A program made the translations under genes and the position numbers. 64,000 nt of DNA, from contig JAHNUO010000011.1 of the NCBI GenBank assembly GCA_019787685.1, positions 1,178,001-1,242,000 on the forward strand. The letters run 5' to 3'. Under the pieces are notes generated by a model, which had not been told where the DNA came from, searched no databases, and worked only from the letters and a program-made list of their open reading frames with translations. This stretch comes from Chiua virens. Taxonomy: Eukaryota > Basidiomycota > Agaricomycetes > Boletales > Boletaceae. The stretch's first letter is position 1. Each line of letters begins with the position of its first letter. Of this stretch, positions 48,400 through 60,522 are shown piece after piece.

Positions 48400-49735
48400 T
48401 CTAAAGTAAATGCGACAAGTGTCAAAGAGAATGCAACTTGTGAACGGAGACTCCGACTCTCAATTCGGAGGTTTGGCGTCACCGCGCGGACGTGTCACAC
48501 CGACTTCAAGTTGCTCTCTTTACCATTCCATTTACCTGCGTAAACATTCCAGAGCTCTAGCTCGACATTTTGAGTTTGTATTTACTACAAAGGAGAGTCG
48601 TCGAGACCTTGCAGCCATAGCGAGGACTTTAGTGATCAGCGACGAATCGCCATACGCTCGGTCGACGGTGAAATGGCACCACTTTCGCGCACTCAAGCAT
48701 CATCCATGCCTCTCGTCCTGTGCTTTCCTCTGGAAAGTCTTGATGTATCCCGAAAAGTGTCAAACAAGATCGTGAAATAGTGGTACGCCTCTAGAGCTAT
48801 GCTATATTGTCTGTGTTGAATCTAATGAGATTTGCTTCTTGCTCACCGGTAGACGTTTGCAAAGGTGCCATCCTCGGAAGATTGGGAAAGACCACTGATT
48901 CATGCAGGATTCGTCTGAGAGTTCACATGCACAGGGCTTTACCACCTGAAGAATGGCCGCAACGTATACAATCTCACATCCAGCACTATTGAGACACTTT
49001 GACAGCCCTTCCATTACTCCCAAGACTGCAGACTCTCGATTACTGTTGGGTTATCTCCCGTGCATCTAAGATATCAAGTCCAGCTGTACTTGAATCACTG
49101 CGTTTGTGGAATTGACGTTCCGATCGCGAACCACTGGCATACGCCAATAGGTTGGGAACTTTCGAAAGACCTCCCCATAGCAGGATCATTTCAAAGCCTC
49201 ACATTATTCACATTCCGGGGTCAGCTGCCACAGGCTTTTGATGTCTCCCCGTTTGAGGTAATTACGACTCTGGGTGTATGATGACTCGGATCGGGTGCTT
49301 GAGTTGTGCACATTCTTGGCTTCACGGGTATCATGGCAAGAATTTGTACGATCGATGGCCGTGGAGGTATCTTCCCAAGCTCTTGAGGCTCTCTTTGCTC
49401 TCAAACATATCCCTACAATCGATTTGCAAAAAGCTTGGCCCATGCTGGAATGTGTCTCACTTCTACATTGAAGAGTCTGGTTTCTTTCTCGAGACACTGT
49501 CCGCATTTCAGATCTCTCAGCGGACGCCAAGCAGATCCCGATGTCAGTGCGTCCAAGACATCTCAGATCAACTTGGGATCCAAGAAGCTATATAGAGTAG
49601 TTCTGGAAATCAAACGGTACTTGACGATTAGCGATCCTGCTGGCGTTGCAAGGTTCCTTTTGGACCACTTCCCGAGGCTCATATCTATCATGATGGTGCT
49701 GATGATTGTCTGAAGTGGAAAGAGGTATGGTTCAG
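48400..49735 (+). pseudogene. Decayed or frame-broken F-box/LRR-like gene
   Basis: Pieces in three plus frames read in a consistent order. RRDLAAIARTLVISDESPY near 48600 resembles the region after an F-box; LALFALKHIPTIDL-type leucine-rich stretches lie near 49370-49440; and SQINLGSKKLYRVVLEIKRY then SDPAGVARFLLDHFPRLISI near 49550-49690 resembles the end of Agaricomycete F-box/LRR proteins. Stops and frame changes break the chain at several points. Given the indels seen in intact neighbours, some breaks may be artefacts, but there are more of them here than elsewhere. A functional F-box gene is therefore less likely. Confidence 0.42.
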
Positions 49736-51068
49736 ATCATTAATCCTGAGCTTGATCCCAGTGCGTCCGTTGTACTAGGTCATTTCGCTCGCTTTGTGTG
49801 TCCACGCGTTTGTCTTTATACTATACACTTGGCTTCACGTCGCAATTTCATGCTGTTCTATCCTTCAAGTTCACTTTTCGCGCTAGCTTCGTGTCCTTCG
49901 TTGGATTCGTCATGAAAATCCGATCTAGTCTCAGTTGGTTCGATGGGGCAGCGAAACATGAAATTGCTTCCCATGTTCCCCTTGCAACTATACACGACCG
50001 CGGGTCAAATGATGAAGTAGGACGGTAATCAGAGATCTCCATCTACATGGAACTGGATGCTTCAAAGAACGCCAGACTGTGAGCGTGCGCCCGTCTGACA
50101 TTCCTCCAATCATCCAGATTCACGTGGAAAACACACGCCGGCGGTGGCCGTGGCCGTAGCCGAGCGGAACAAGCAACAATTATAGACACAAGAAACGATA
50201 TTTTTAGCCAGAGGACGGATCAACCTCTGCCGCAGTATCTGGGAGTTGGGAGTGGGAAGGCACGCGAGTCCTAAACCAGTCGTTTGCTTTGTTACGAGGC
50301 GCTGTCGAGAAGCTCAGCAGTCGCTCTCGCCCTGCCGTATTCAGCAATGTAACCAAGGCCTCTTTTTAGCTTCGCTTCATAGCGTGTGACCTGATCCTAG
50401 GTCGGTCGGAGCAAACCTGTTCCCCCGCAACTAATTCATGGCTGTGGCTCCCAACTTCCAAAAAGAAGCGCTCGCGCACAAAGTTAGGCTAGCGTCAGGG
50501 CAGTCGACTTGTCAACGAGACGGCACCATCATACTACACAGGCGAGAACAAGACCATGCAAAGAAGACCTGTCTGTTTTTGGCTCGTGACAACGGACATC
50601 ACCAGTGATTCCACGACGTCCACGCATTCGTGCGATGGCCTGGGAGATCCGTGTTCGAAATGATGCCGTGTCGGGGAAAAGCGAGGGATAGGGATGTCAT
50701 ACACGCCGAGCGAAGGGACATTTGGAAAGCTAACCTTGTCAGGCCAAGCACTTGGCGAGCTGTCTCCCTGGTGCTGTCGGACGTTCAGATTGGACCATAC
50801 CGATTTGGTGCACCTCAGCGAGGTGATCGGCGAACCTCGCCTTTATAGGACCGTCCGAGTCCCACCCACCTCGTCGTAATCACGCGCTAAAGCCGGAGCA
50901 CAAGCGCAAGCGCAAAGTTCACTGTGTTTGAGCCTATGAACAACCTGACGTTGGACCGAAGAAGAACGCGAGAGGCACGGGGATTGGGAACCCACTCGAA
51001 TAATACAGCATGTCCAACGGGGCCGTTTCTCTTCCGAGACCCTCTTTACATAAATAAGACCTCTGCAT
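49736..51068. other. 1.3 kb without a supported gene
   Basis: Short frames only. A GTGGCCGTGGCCGTAGCCG microrepeat lies near 50140-50160. No RNA gene or mobile-element ends are seen. Confidence 0.4.
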
Positions 51069-51400
51069 TCATTCGTGTCGAGCGAACAAGGGTACTTTGA
51101 TAGGCGGTAGGGAAGACGACCCGGTGGACGCGGACGAAGGAGGGGGTGTGGGCGTAAACATCACCCAATCGTCTTGACGGTTGGCGATGCGAGTAAGGGA
51201 TGGTGAGACAGTGCGTGACGCGACGTTCACAGCCATGTGTATAATGCCGAACAAATTACTTACAGGGTAGGTGCGCGGCACTGGACCCTGCACGCCGAAG
51301 ATGGGTGCTCCGGTTGGGATGTCGGTTTGTTGAAATGAGGTGTTGTGTTCAACGGGGTCTAAGTAGTTGACAGGGTTCGATCGATGACAGCGGATAAGTA
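51069..51400 (-). CDS. Possible 3' exons of an unrecognised gene
   Basis: Minus-strand sequence has protein-like character: DPVEHNTSFQQTDIPTGAPI then FGVQGPVPRTYP (51270-51370). A consensus gtaagt follows at about 51268, and DDWVMFTPTPPPSSASTGSS ends at LFARHE with a stop at 51069. The acceptor (CCGTCAAG) leaves the phase off by one. The upstream part of the gene was not found. No function is suggested. Confidence 0.33.
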
Positions 51401-51449
51401 TTAAGTACGTAGTAGCCCGATCATGAAGTAGTAGACGAACCGGGCTCAC

Positions 51450-54400
51450 AGGTGATGTCAGGAAGGGTCGAATTCCTTGATCGGAGTGCCTGACCGCGAA
51501 TCAATTGAGTCGACGTCCAAGTTGGGTTCATTGTGTCTCCGATAAGTTCGTGACGATTCAGAGGTGAGCACATAATTCAATCTTGCACCACAAACACGAG
51601 AAGCTAACATTACCCGCCGCATCGTAGCCTCAACCAGGTGATAGGAGAATGTCTTGTAGAGATGCTCATGAGTTTCTGAATCCTTCCCTGAATTCTGTGA
51701 TGCCAGTGCTCTGGCTAAACACTGCAGCCTTGCGTCCTGAAAATTGCCTATTCCTCTGATCCTTTCATTAATGCCAGGCCCTCCTTTTCTTGATGGGGAA
51801 AATTAAACTTCAAGACGGTCTGTAAAGTCACGGCTCAATTGAAATGGAACCCCAGGTATCAAACGTAAGGCGAACAAACCTGAATGGCACACACCCCCTT
51901 TTTCTTTCGAACTCGAATCCCGTTACAATGTCCTAGGTTGGTGGTTCGACCTTGGCATATTCAATAGAACGTCAGGGATGAAGGACACTATACGGGAGAA
52001 GCCTACCATTTTTTTGGGGTCCCTAGTACTGGCGATCGGCGCGAACCCTGTCATAGCATTGGGTGAGTGCATACGACCGCTTCTCCTACCTTACACAGCA
52101 TCCCAGAGACCGGAGACAGCTCACCAAAACCGGCAATAGAAAAAATTCAACCCCACGTCAAGACCGCAGTTCCCAAGAGAACGCATGGATCGTTACTCGG
52201 AACAGGGGATGTTTGCATCGCACGGGTACACAGATGAGTCTAGGGCGACCGCAGTCCGCGGTGAACATCGCCATTCGCCGTCTGCGCGGCGGAGAAGCTG
52301 CTGGCAACAATGGTCCGTCGCTGAGCAGTCGGGCTCAACACGTTTCGTGTCCCACTGGATGTGCATACACGACACGAAACGGGCAGGACCGTTCGCAACC
52401 ATGTACGCCCGGTGTTTCGCCTTCTGCTTCCCTCGGATAGTCGGCAGAACGTTCACGATCGTTGTGGCTACGATCCGCGGGGCACGTCGACGGACGAGAG
52501 AAGGTGACCCAAAACGGTCCGCGCAAGCGTCTGGGGTCGTCACATGGTCACGGTATTCATCGCAACCCGTCATTACAGACACGTTTCACTTACCAAGTTA
52601 CCACCGCTACGCGTTTCTTGTTCGAGGACACACGCAAGTCTCGCTGTGAACGCTCACGGTCCGAAGAAAATTGGCCCGACGGCCCGAGAACGAGAGGTGG
52701 TGGTGACTTCCTTTCCGCAATATTGAGAAGGCTATGCTTGAAGAGCGGCCATGGTATCAATATGGCATCTAGGTTGTGATGCATCGCTTGGGTGTCGTTG
52801 GGAGGTACGTTGCACTACTTGGTTCGTGATATACGTTGTTATGCCTCTAACCACAGGCTGAGCGTAGCGACCTCTCACTTGAGACCGCGCTATTGGAGGA
52901 CAGCCGTCGTTGACTTTGGCAATTGAATATCCACCGTCTTGCCTTTCACTCCAAGTCTTTGCGTCCATGTGTCAATTTCTGCGCCAGCGAGATGCCTCCC
53001 AAAGGACGAGGTTTGGAAGTGAACATCATAGTTTCAGGTCCAGTTCAACTGCCAGTGGTTTCGGAATGGCACATTGACTTGCTCACTGTCGGCCTCGTAT
53101 TTGATAGCCGAGCGGCCAGGACGAACACGAACCCTGAAGCCGCGTGTGTGCATCTCCGAGGTGCTTGACCCAGCAGACGAGACGAGATGTGCAAAGGGCA
53201 TCGCTGTCACTCCATATTATCGATTACACCGCCATGACTCGGATCATCACGTATCTCGTTCGAACACCGTCTCATACGTATCGTAATTTACCCGACAGAA
53301 ACGGTGTCGCCACGTCGAGTGTGACGGGTGCAGATTGCGTACCCATGCCTCACTTGAAGGCCCGTCTACGCCTTATTGACCGTCGCATATCTCATTAGCT
53401 CGATTTGACAACGGTCTCACGACGGCGTGTTTTATAACCGTTGACGTCGTCACCACGCTCGGTGTTTAGACTAGACGTCTTCGCCGCCCGCTTGCTCGCT
53501 TGTGCGTGTTCGCCAATCTCACTTTTTTGTCTGCGCGGGCTGTGCCCCTTGACTTGACACGGAATCCGTGCATGGCCTTACCCCGTAGTCCTCATGACGT
53601 GGTCGACGGGCCGGTGCTCTGAATTCTATGACGCGCTGGCCCGCTCGACGTCCCTCGTGGACGTCGATACCCAACCCACGCGATACGCATCCGCGTCGGG
53701 TTCTCGTTCCTGCCCGGTCACCCTTCACCCTGCATGTCCTGTTTTACATCTGACATTTGATTCCGAGCCCGGCTATCATCATCCTCTTTTGGCAGTCGCA
53801 GGCACGTTCGGTACATGTGTTGCTCACACATGAAGCAACACATGCGTCCGCCTTCTTATCTCGCGTCGACGTGTGGCGCATACGACGAGGTCTGAGTGGC
53901 CACCCCCTTGACCAGATCCCCGCACCCCAATGCCCGTGCGCCCTGTTTTATCGGCTCATGCGCTCGGCGCTCGCGACGTGCGCAGTTCGCTGAGTGGGCC
54001 ACGACACGGGCGTCAACTTGACGCAATGCGATCTGCAGACAGGGCTGTGCTCCTTTGTGGCAGCTGACCAAGTAGCTGTCTGTCTCACAGGACCGAACTG
54101 CCGATCGAAGCGGTCAGGGTACGGGGGTTGTGATGACAGGGTTCGTGTTATGTACATTGTTCCCCGCATAGGATGGGTATAGGAATGGTCGTCCGATTGA
54201 CATGGAGCGCGGTGCTCGTCTGACATCATCATAAAGCTATATTTGTCAAGAATGATGGAAATGATACTTGGCTCTTGGGACCAGATTGACGTTTTAGTGC
54301 GGCCCTATAGGATCTGTCGTTGGCTCCCATGCGCAGCGCGAGTGGAGTGTATATTTGAAATGTTCACACTCATTTGTGATAGGCATGATCACTCCACACG

Positions 54401-54506
54401 AAATCGTGGTGGTACAGCCATGATAAAAGGCACCGATGATGGAACAACCAGGGGTATATGTAATGTACAGGCCCACATAAGTAAAAGAAAAATATAGACA
54501 GATGGG
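51450..54506. other. 3 kb without a supported gene
   Basis: Frames of up to 150 codons exist on both strands at 52063-52780 and 53070-54070, but they overlap one another, are rich in Arg, Cys, Ser and Thr, and lack motifs. The base composition at 53400-53990 is richer in CG dinucleotides than its surroundings. I call nothing here. Confidence 0.4.
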
Positions 54507-55712
54507 TCAGAAATCCCATGAAGCGGCAATATCTTGGGCAAAGGACACGTCAATGTGTGAAAGGGAACTCCACGCCTCCTGGGAGCGACCGGGGACCCAA
54601 GCATCAAGGACAGCGGACCAATCTTGGAGATCGTCGAGAGCACATTGGCGTGTGAAATCGTCATCGGGTGGAGATTTGAAAGGAGAAATGTCGGCAAGGG
54701 AGTGGGATTCTTTTCCGTAAGCAATCGAGATAGATTGCACATGGCAGGAGGCGAGGGCGTCCAAGGTCGATGACAGATCGTCGACAGGGATACGAGAGGC
54801 GTTGATGTGTACGTGAGAGACACGAGGTGGGGATGATGGGTGCGGAAGCGGGGCGAGGGCCGAGCCCAGATGAAATGAATGAAGCGACGGACATGCATGA
54901 AGCCATGTTGAGCAGGCCAATGATTCTGATTGAGATTCTGAAGAGTACATGCTGCCAGTGAGGACGAGGTTCTGTAAGGAGGATGAAGCGCGTGCGTCGA
55001 TTTTTGAGTCGCAACCGAGCCAAGTGTCTAGGATCTCGAGGGAGCGGAGGGAGGGGATACGGAGGAGATTGGGGAGAGAGAGGTGGCTGCCAAAGCGTGG
55101 GTGTGGTGGGACATCAAAGTCATTTGTGACCACGGGAACATTGAATGGGATGTCACACGGGTCGATGTGAATAGCTGAACGGGTGATGCGGTTGAGTGTG
55201 AGATGGGAGAGGGAGGGGAGGGATGCGGCGAGTGCGACGACGAGACGCTCGGATCTAAGGGAGGGATGAATGGGTGGAGAAGAGTGGGAGGACAAGACTT
55301 ACACGGGAGAGACGTCTTCGGTGGTGGAAGAGCCAATCTGGAATGTGTGCACGTGGCGGAGAGAGGCAAAGGCGGGGACGAGTTTCTCGGGAGTGATGGG
55401 GGACGCGAGGGAGAGGGAGAGGACGGAGAGACGGGTGCAGGTGGTGAGGATGGCAAGGATGGGGTCGGAGAGGTCATCCGGGCCTTTGGTGGATATGGCA
55501 AGGGATCTGACATATGGACCGTAGCGGGGGGGGACATGACGGGCGAAGGCGAGGAGTGACACGGAGTCGGGGAGGATTACGTTGGCGAAGATCGCGGGGA
55601 GACAGATGTCGTGGGCTGACCAGGACGTGAGGGAGAGCGCGCGCGTGTCATTTTGAGGGAGAATGTGGACGATGGCGAGGTGGAGCTCTGCAGGGAGAAT
55701 ATGCCAGGACAT
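54507..55712 (-). CDS. F-box protein
   Basis: Probable substrate adaptor of an SCF ubiquitin ligase. The N-terminal F-box is MSWHILPAELHLAIVHILP then RALSLTSWSAHDICLPAIFA, residues 1-45. About 350 residues of leucine-rich, LRR-like sequence follow, with repeated 'L..L.L' strands (TRLSVLSLSLASPITPEKL, LPSLSHLTLNRI, IPSLRSLEILDTWLG, LQNLVLTGSMYSS, VSHVHINASRIPVDDLSSTL). It ends SFAQDIAASWDF. A single 48-bp intron (55255-55302, gtgtaag written gt|aagtct...cttag) joins EDVSPV to SERLVVALAAS in frame. The frame is intact throughout. Family expansion of such proteins is usual in Agaricomycetes, so the target cannot be guessed. Confidence 0.83.
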
Positions 55713-56068
55713 GGCGATAATATCAAAAGATGGTCATCGTCCATTTTATATCAATCTCCCTATTTCGTCCTCATCGGCGAACAAATTCACCACTTTCTAG
55801 TTATTTTTCACACGATTCTACCCGGCCACCGCCGCGAGAATCACTCCTATACGGAGTCATTCCGTCCGACGCGGCGCAGCACCCTCCGTGCATCCCGGCA
55901 CACATCAAGCCACGAGATCTCCATCAATTCGCCTATACGGAGATTACGACGCGTCCATATACCCCTATATAGCTCACACAATCCCTCCGTCGGGTGGCCC
56001 TTTGCGGACCCGCCCACTTTGCCATACGGAGTTCATCCTTGTCATGTTACAAACACAGCGCTACAGAC
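55713..56068. other. Spacer, F-box gene to eS26
   Basis: Promoter region of the F-box gene and 3' flank of eS26. TCCATTTTATATCAA at 55739-55753 gives a TATA-like element (GATATAAAA on the coding strand), about 30 bp upstream of the F-box ATG. Confidence 0.45.
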
Positions 56069-56700
56069 TTAGGCCTTCCCTCCTCCCGCGGCTTTTGCAT
56101 CCTCAGCCGCTGCCACTGCCGGATTCACCTTTTTACCGTCCTTCCAACGAATGCGGGGTGGTGGGGCTCGGTTCCGTCGTCCCTCGCGCGATCGTACACG
56201 GACCACTAATCCACATCAGTGGCCACACCCACATCAAATAAATCCCCTTGCTCACCATGCGAGTGAATCGCGCACGAGACGCAGTACGCAATCTTGATGT
56301 ACAGCTTCGGAATCACATATTCTATTGGACAGCCAATCAGCGCTGGCCAATAAGAACGCTGCATACAGCAACGCACCTGGATACACGCTTGCTTCGCTGA
56401 TGTCTCGCACGGCGGCACTCTCGACCATGTTCCGCACCGTGAAGCGCTTGATCGCCTTGTCTTTCGCAACGCACCGTGAGCAGTTGGAGCAGCGCTACGA
56501 ATCCGACGTGGCCACGTCCCTTTTTGTTAGCGCCCGCCATTTCTTCTTTTCTTGGTCTATCCAACGGTGTGAGCGTTGCGATTGAACATGAGAGCCATCC
56601 AACAGAACGTCACCACCATCCACCGTCCCTCCTCCCGTTGGATGGCCCCCTGGCACGAAAACCTCGCCGCAATCAACATGTCAGAGACTGGGCTTACCAT
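56069..56700 (-). CDS. RPS26: 40S ribosomal protein eS26 (two +1 frame breaks)
   Basis: Small-subunit protein at the mRNA exit channel. Exons on the minus strand: 56698-56700 (ATG only, followed by gtaagc), 56377-56556, 56256-56321 and 56069-56205. The sequence is highly conserved: [80 protein letters not shown], and the end [19 protein letters not shown] then [11 protein letters not shown]. Spliced length is 386 nt, two more than a multiple of three. The two surplus bases lie in exon 2, near 56529 (between R and N of GGRNKK) and near 56494 (before RCSNC). All else, including zinc cysteines, is intact. This is more likely a sequence error than a pseudogene because eS26 is essential. Confidence 0.93.
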
Positions 56701-56886
56701 GATGCAGTCCCGGTGTGTCTTGAGGGTGTCAGTCGTGTCCTGGTTGCAACACCACCTCGCTCCATCTCTCACTCGGCATTCCCCGGCTACATTTCCCACA
56801 CTCTACATAATCACCTGCCCTGAGTTCAAGCCAAGCATGCACTAGAATATATTGTTCTTCCAAAGATAACAACCGCTACTTCTCCC

Positions 56887-59800
56887 TCAAAACACGGTCT
56901 CAACTTCGTTCTCGTCCCTCGGATCCACGCACTGCCGCATCAACGCCGCCTGCTCTTCGCTGTTCTTGAATACCTTGCTTAGCCCGAACTTGCCGTCACA
57001 TTCTATCCGAAATTCCTCTGCGCGCTCTGATCGGATGTCTTGGAGATAACCGAGAATCGTCAGCCCGTCCTGTGCTCATATCGGATCAGCGAACTAGCAT
57101 CTCAAACTCCTGACGAACCTCGACTCGCAGTCGGACCCCCTCCCCGAGCGCCGTAAACACCAGGTTCTCAACTTCTTCCCTCGGCCCGTCCAAGGCACGT
57201 GAGGCCTTGGCGCTTGCAAGGATCCCAGGTCCGGAGAACGAATGTCGTTGTAGGTACTGCGAATTGAACGCGTCCAATGACACTTCAGCCGGCTTCATGA
57301 CAGCAACGGCCTCGTCCAGGACAGACTTGACCATCTCCGACAGATCATCGCCCAGCGAAGCCACTGCAACATGTTGGTCACGAACCAGTGCGGAATAAGA
57401 CCGCTCACCTGCTTTGGCAAGTTCCACAATGCGCACATGGACTTCCGCATCCTGTGGATCTTGCGCATGTGCACGGCGAAGCGCCTGCGCCGCCCGCAAG
57501 TACTTCTCTACAGCATGTTTCAGCTTTTTCATCAGCAAACGCTCATTCAAACCACGCACTCTGCCGTATCGCCACATCAAACACGGTCACGTTGACGTCT
57601 ATCCTGTCCTTTCCAAAGTCGCCCAACGACCCAAGCATTTTGCTCGCCCGCTCCAATGGATCTTCCGCCGTGACGAGTTTCAGCCCCTCTGGATCGTCAT
57701 CCTTGACCGAGGGCGGTTCGAGTCCCTTGTCTTCGTTTTGTTTCACCCGCACTACTATCCGAAAGGTGACATGGTACTTATAGAAACGGAAAGAACGACG
57801 CCACAATTCACCCTTTTGTAAGCTCGCATCGTCATAGTCTTGCGAGGTATCAGCAGTCGCTTTATGCGCCGCCTTCTTTGCCTTGTTGAGTGCTTTCTTG
57901 GACACTTCGCCAGAAGGTTCTGCCAGAATATCTGTTCGGAACAAGACATTGCACGAGTATTGGGATGCCTTACCCGGCGGATGTAGGGATTTGATTATCG
58001 ACGGATCGTCGTATAGCTGAGTCCATATCTGGTACCAACACCCGTTAGTGTAGGATACTTAAGTAAGAGAGAGGCGTTACTCGAGCGGTCCACACCGCAG
58101 CATGAATATATGCTGCATGAGAGGGGAGATGGTCTTCCCATCCCAGCATGCTGTCGACGTGTACGATGAGTCATAGACCGGCTTGGAGGGCGATGGGGAC
58201 GCACGCAAGGTAAGAATTAAGCATGCCCTTACGAATCGAATACATGTGGAAGTCATATTGCTCCTCACGGAAGTTTGTGAACATCTCATAGACAAGCGCA
58301 AGCGTTAGTGCCGGATGAGCGCATCGGATAGCGAAGCCTTTACCGTTTGGATAGAATAGTACGTCTTGAGAGCGTGGTGGAATTTTCCCAGCCGTCTCTG
58401 TGCATCACCCAGTTCGGTGAGGTAGTGCAGTGCTTGCATTTCCCAAAGGTCTAGGCCAGGAGGCACGCCCCTCTGGAAACGTGGTCAGTTTGAGAGGCTG
58501 ACATGCACCAGTAGAAAACCCACCTTGGTGAACAACCCAAAGACGTCGTCCTGCCTTCGTTGATCATCCCTGCGCGCAGACGATATTTACCCGACTTGGT
58601 GTTCACATACCGATCTTGTCCATCGAGTTTCCGAGCCTCGTCCATGGCACGTACGGCCCCAAAGGGGTCTCCGGCACGCTTCAACACGCGTGCCTTGGTC
58701 ATGTACAGTTCAGGCAACGTTGGTGTGTGTTCGATCGCAGTCTGGAGAATCTCGAGCGTTTTTTGATATTGGCCCAAGGAGGAATAGTGCTGTGCGAGAA
58801 AATAGAGCGTCCAAACATAGTCTGTGGGGTCCGGAGACGTTGGCGCCGGATCTGTGGAAGCCACACTTGAGTGGATATCTTCGACGATCGCCTGAATTGA
58901 CGCGAGTTTGAACGGATCCGTATACAGGGTTTTGAGGTCGCTAAAGATGGAGGGTATCCCTTTCTGGAATGCGCGTTGGATGTAAGGCTTCACCAGTTCC
59001 TTAAACTTGTCGCCTGTAACACAGGTTCAAAGATGTGGTGTGCGATATATACTTTGGATTACCTTTTGCGATCGCCAGAGCGAGTCGTTGGTGTGTGTTT
59101 GTTTTAGGGTGCTTGGACGAGAATTCCTCGAGGATGCCAAGGGCTTTTTCACGCGACTCGTCAGTCAGGCTGGCTTTCATGGCGTTAGATCGCACAGAAA
59201 GCGGAACACGTTGCGCGCATTACCAAGATCGATACCAGCATTGGCGAGGAAAACCCTTGTAATAATCTTGGCTGTCGGGATTTTGGTCAATCAGCTCTCT
59301 CCACGCTTGCTCTGCTGCCTGCGTCCATTCTTCCTTTTGTGTGCTATCCGCTTCGGGGGTCGACTTCAACTTGCCGAAAAGACGTGCTTTAAGACATGGT
59401 GAGACGAGTGACCGTGAGTAAATCGGTGCTGCTCACCTCTAGCTTCTGCTATTGTGGGACGATCGACCAACATTCTATCCTTTGCCTTCTTATCCAGAAG
59501 AGACAAGGCCTCTTGCCACTCTCCCAACTCTTCCAACATGCAGATATGGAAAAACACAATTTCAGCATACTCGGGATCACGGGCGGGGACGTTCTGGGGA
59601 TAAAGGGTAAGTGGGGATAGAGATAGGGAATGATCGGATTGTAGTACCCGTAGGAAGGCGTCTATGTGGTCCATGTAGCGCCTTGCTTCCGCTATATTAC
59701 CGGCCAGCCTGTGTGCCGTCGCGACGCCGAGCCAGTGGACGCGTACATAGGGACGCAAGCGAAGCATGCTCGTGCGTGATTCGACGAGGGCGTCGTATTG

Positions 59801-60282
59801 ACGGGTATGGGTTTGGAGGATAGATGTTTCTCTAATGATGTTGAAGTTGTCCTATAATTATCTAGGTTAATGGTGTGCGGGTGCCGTGTTGAGACGGTGC
59901 ACCTTGTCGATCTTGAGTGCCATCGTGTACGATTTGAGGGCTTCTTCGTAATTGTGACCACCCTTTTGTATGAGGGCCCAGACGTGCCAACATATGTGCG
60001 ATTGGAGGTCCTTGCGCATGCCTTCTCTGATGAGAGCTATGCCTGCGTCGCGCTCACCGAGGTGGACCATCACAAGACCCTTCATACACATGGTTTCTAC
60101 TCGACAGTGAGGACAAGAACAAGACGGGGACGGGGACGCATGCACCCACCGCCATGCTGAGGGTACTTTTTGAGGATCTGGTCGGCGATTTTGCGACCTT
60201 TGGAGAGCTGTTTTTGCTCGTAGGCCTGCAGGAGCTCTGAGAAGAGTTTACGCTCCTTTTGTGCGAGTACCTGGGTCGACAT
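56887..60282 (-). CDS. NAA15: NatA N-terminal acetyltransferase auxiliary subunit
   Basis: Ribosome-docking scaffold of the NatA complex, which acetylates nascent protein N-termini together with Naa10. The start MSTQVLAQKERKLFSELLQA lies at 60282. TPR helices follow: CMKGLVMVHLGERDAGIALI, YEEALKSYTMALKIDKDN, RVHWLGVATAHRLAGNIAEA, FHICMLEELGEWQEALSLLD, HYSSLGQYQKTLEILQTAIE, MTKARVLKRAGDPFGAVRAM. Then come LHYLTELGDAQRRLGKFHHA and WEDHLPSHAAYIHAAVWTAR. The C-terminal region holds a Lys-rich segment (SKKALNKAKKAAHKA) and ends NSEEQAALMRQCVDP...ETVF. About 830 residues, the family's usual size. One surplus base in an A-run near 59250 (minus TTTT) breaks YYKGFLANAGIDL. Otherwise complete, with some ten introns. 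Confidence 0.9.
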
Positions 60283-60522
60283 GGTGGATATGTATCTGTA
60301 CTGGGATGGGCGTGCTCGAAGCAGCAAGCTCGCCTCAAGGCGAACAGAGATGATCTACCTAAACTTCGGCTGGTCGGAGTTTCAATATGCAGTCCAGCCG
60401 TGTTGCCTCTACCCACCGGGGTTCGAATTGTTGTATCTCCGACAGGCTTAGAGACGCGGTCAAGACGCGTTGACCCGGTACCGATCATATCCCGCTTGTC
60501 GTCGTTGCCAACGACCGCGACG
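60283..60522. promoter_or_regulatory. Bidirectional promoter NAA15 / PDS5
   Basis: Only 240 bp separate the divergent start codons of NAA15 (60282, minus) and PDS5 (60523, plus), so the two genes must share their upstream region. No clear TATA box is visible. Confidence 0.55.

Noticed and set aside
52063..52784. Overlapping 120-150 codon frames on both strands
   Set aside because: Arg/Cys/Ser-rich and mutually overlapping, with no start context, introns or motifs.
53400..53990. CG-rich stretch as a possible horizontally acquired gene
   Set aside because: No open frame in it has family features. The composition change alone is weak evidence.
55203..55559. 118-codon Gly/Glu-rich plus-strand frame
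   Set aside because: It is the antisense shadow of the Ser/Pro/Leu-rich F-box gene.
60410..60450. GGTTCGAATTG resembling a tRNA B box
   Set aside because: The flanking bases cannot form a T stem and no A box or acceptor stem is present.
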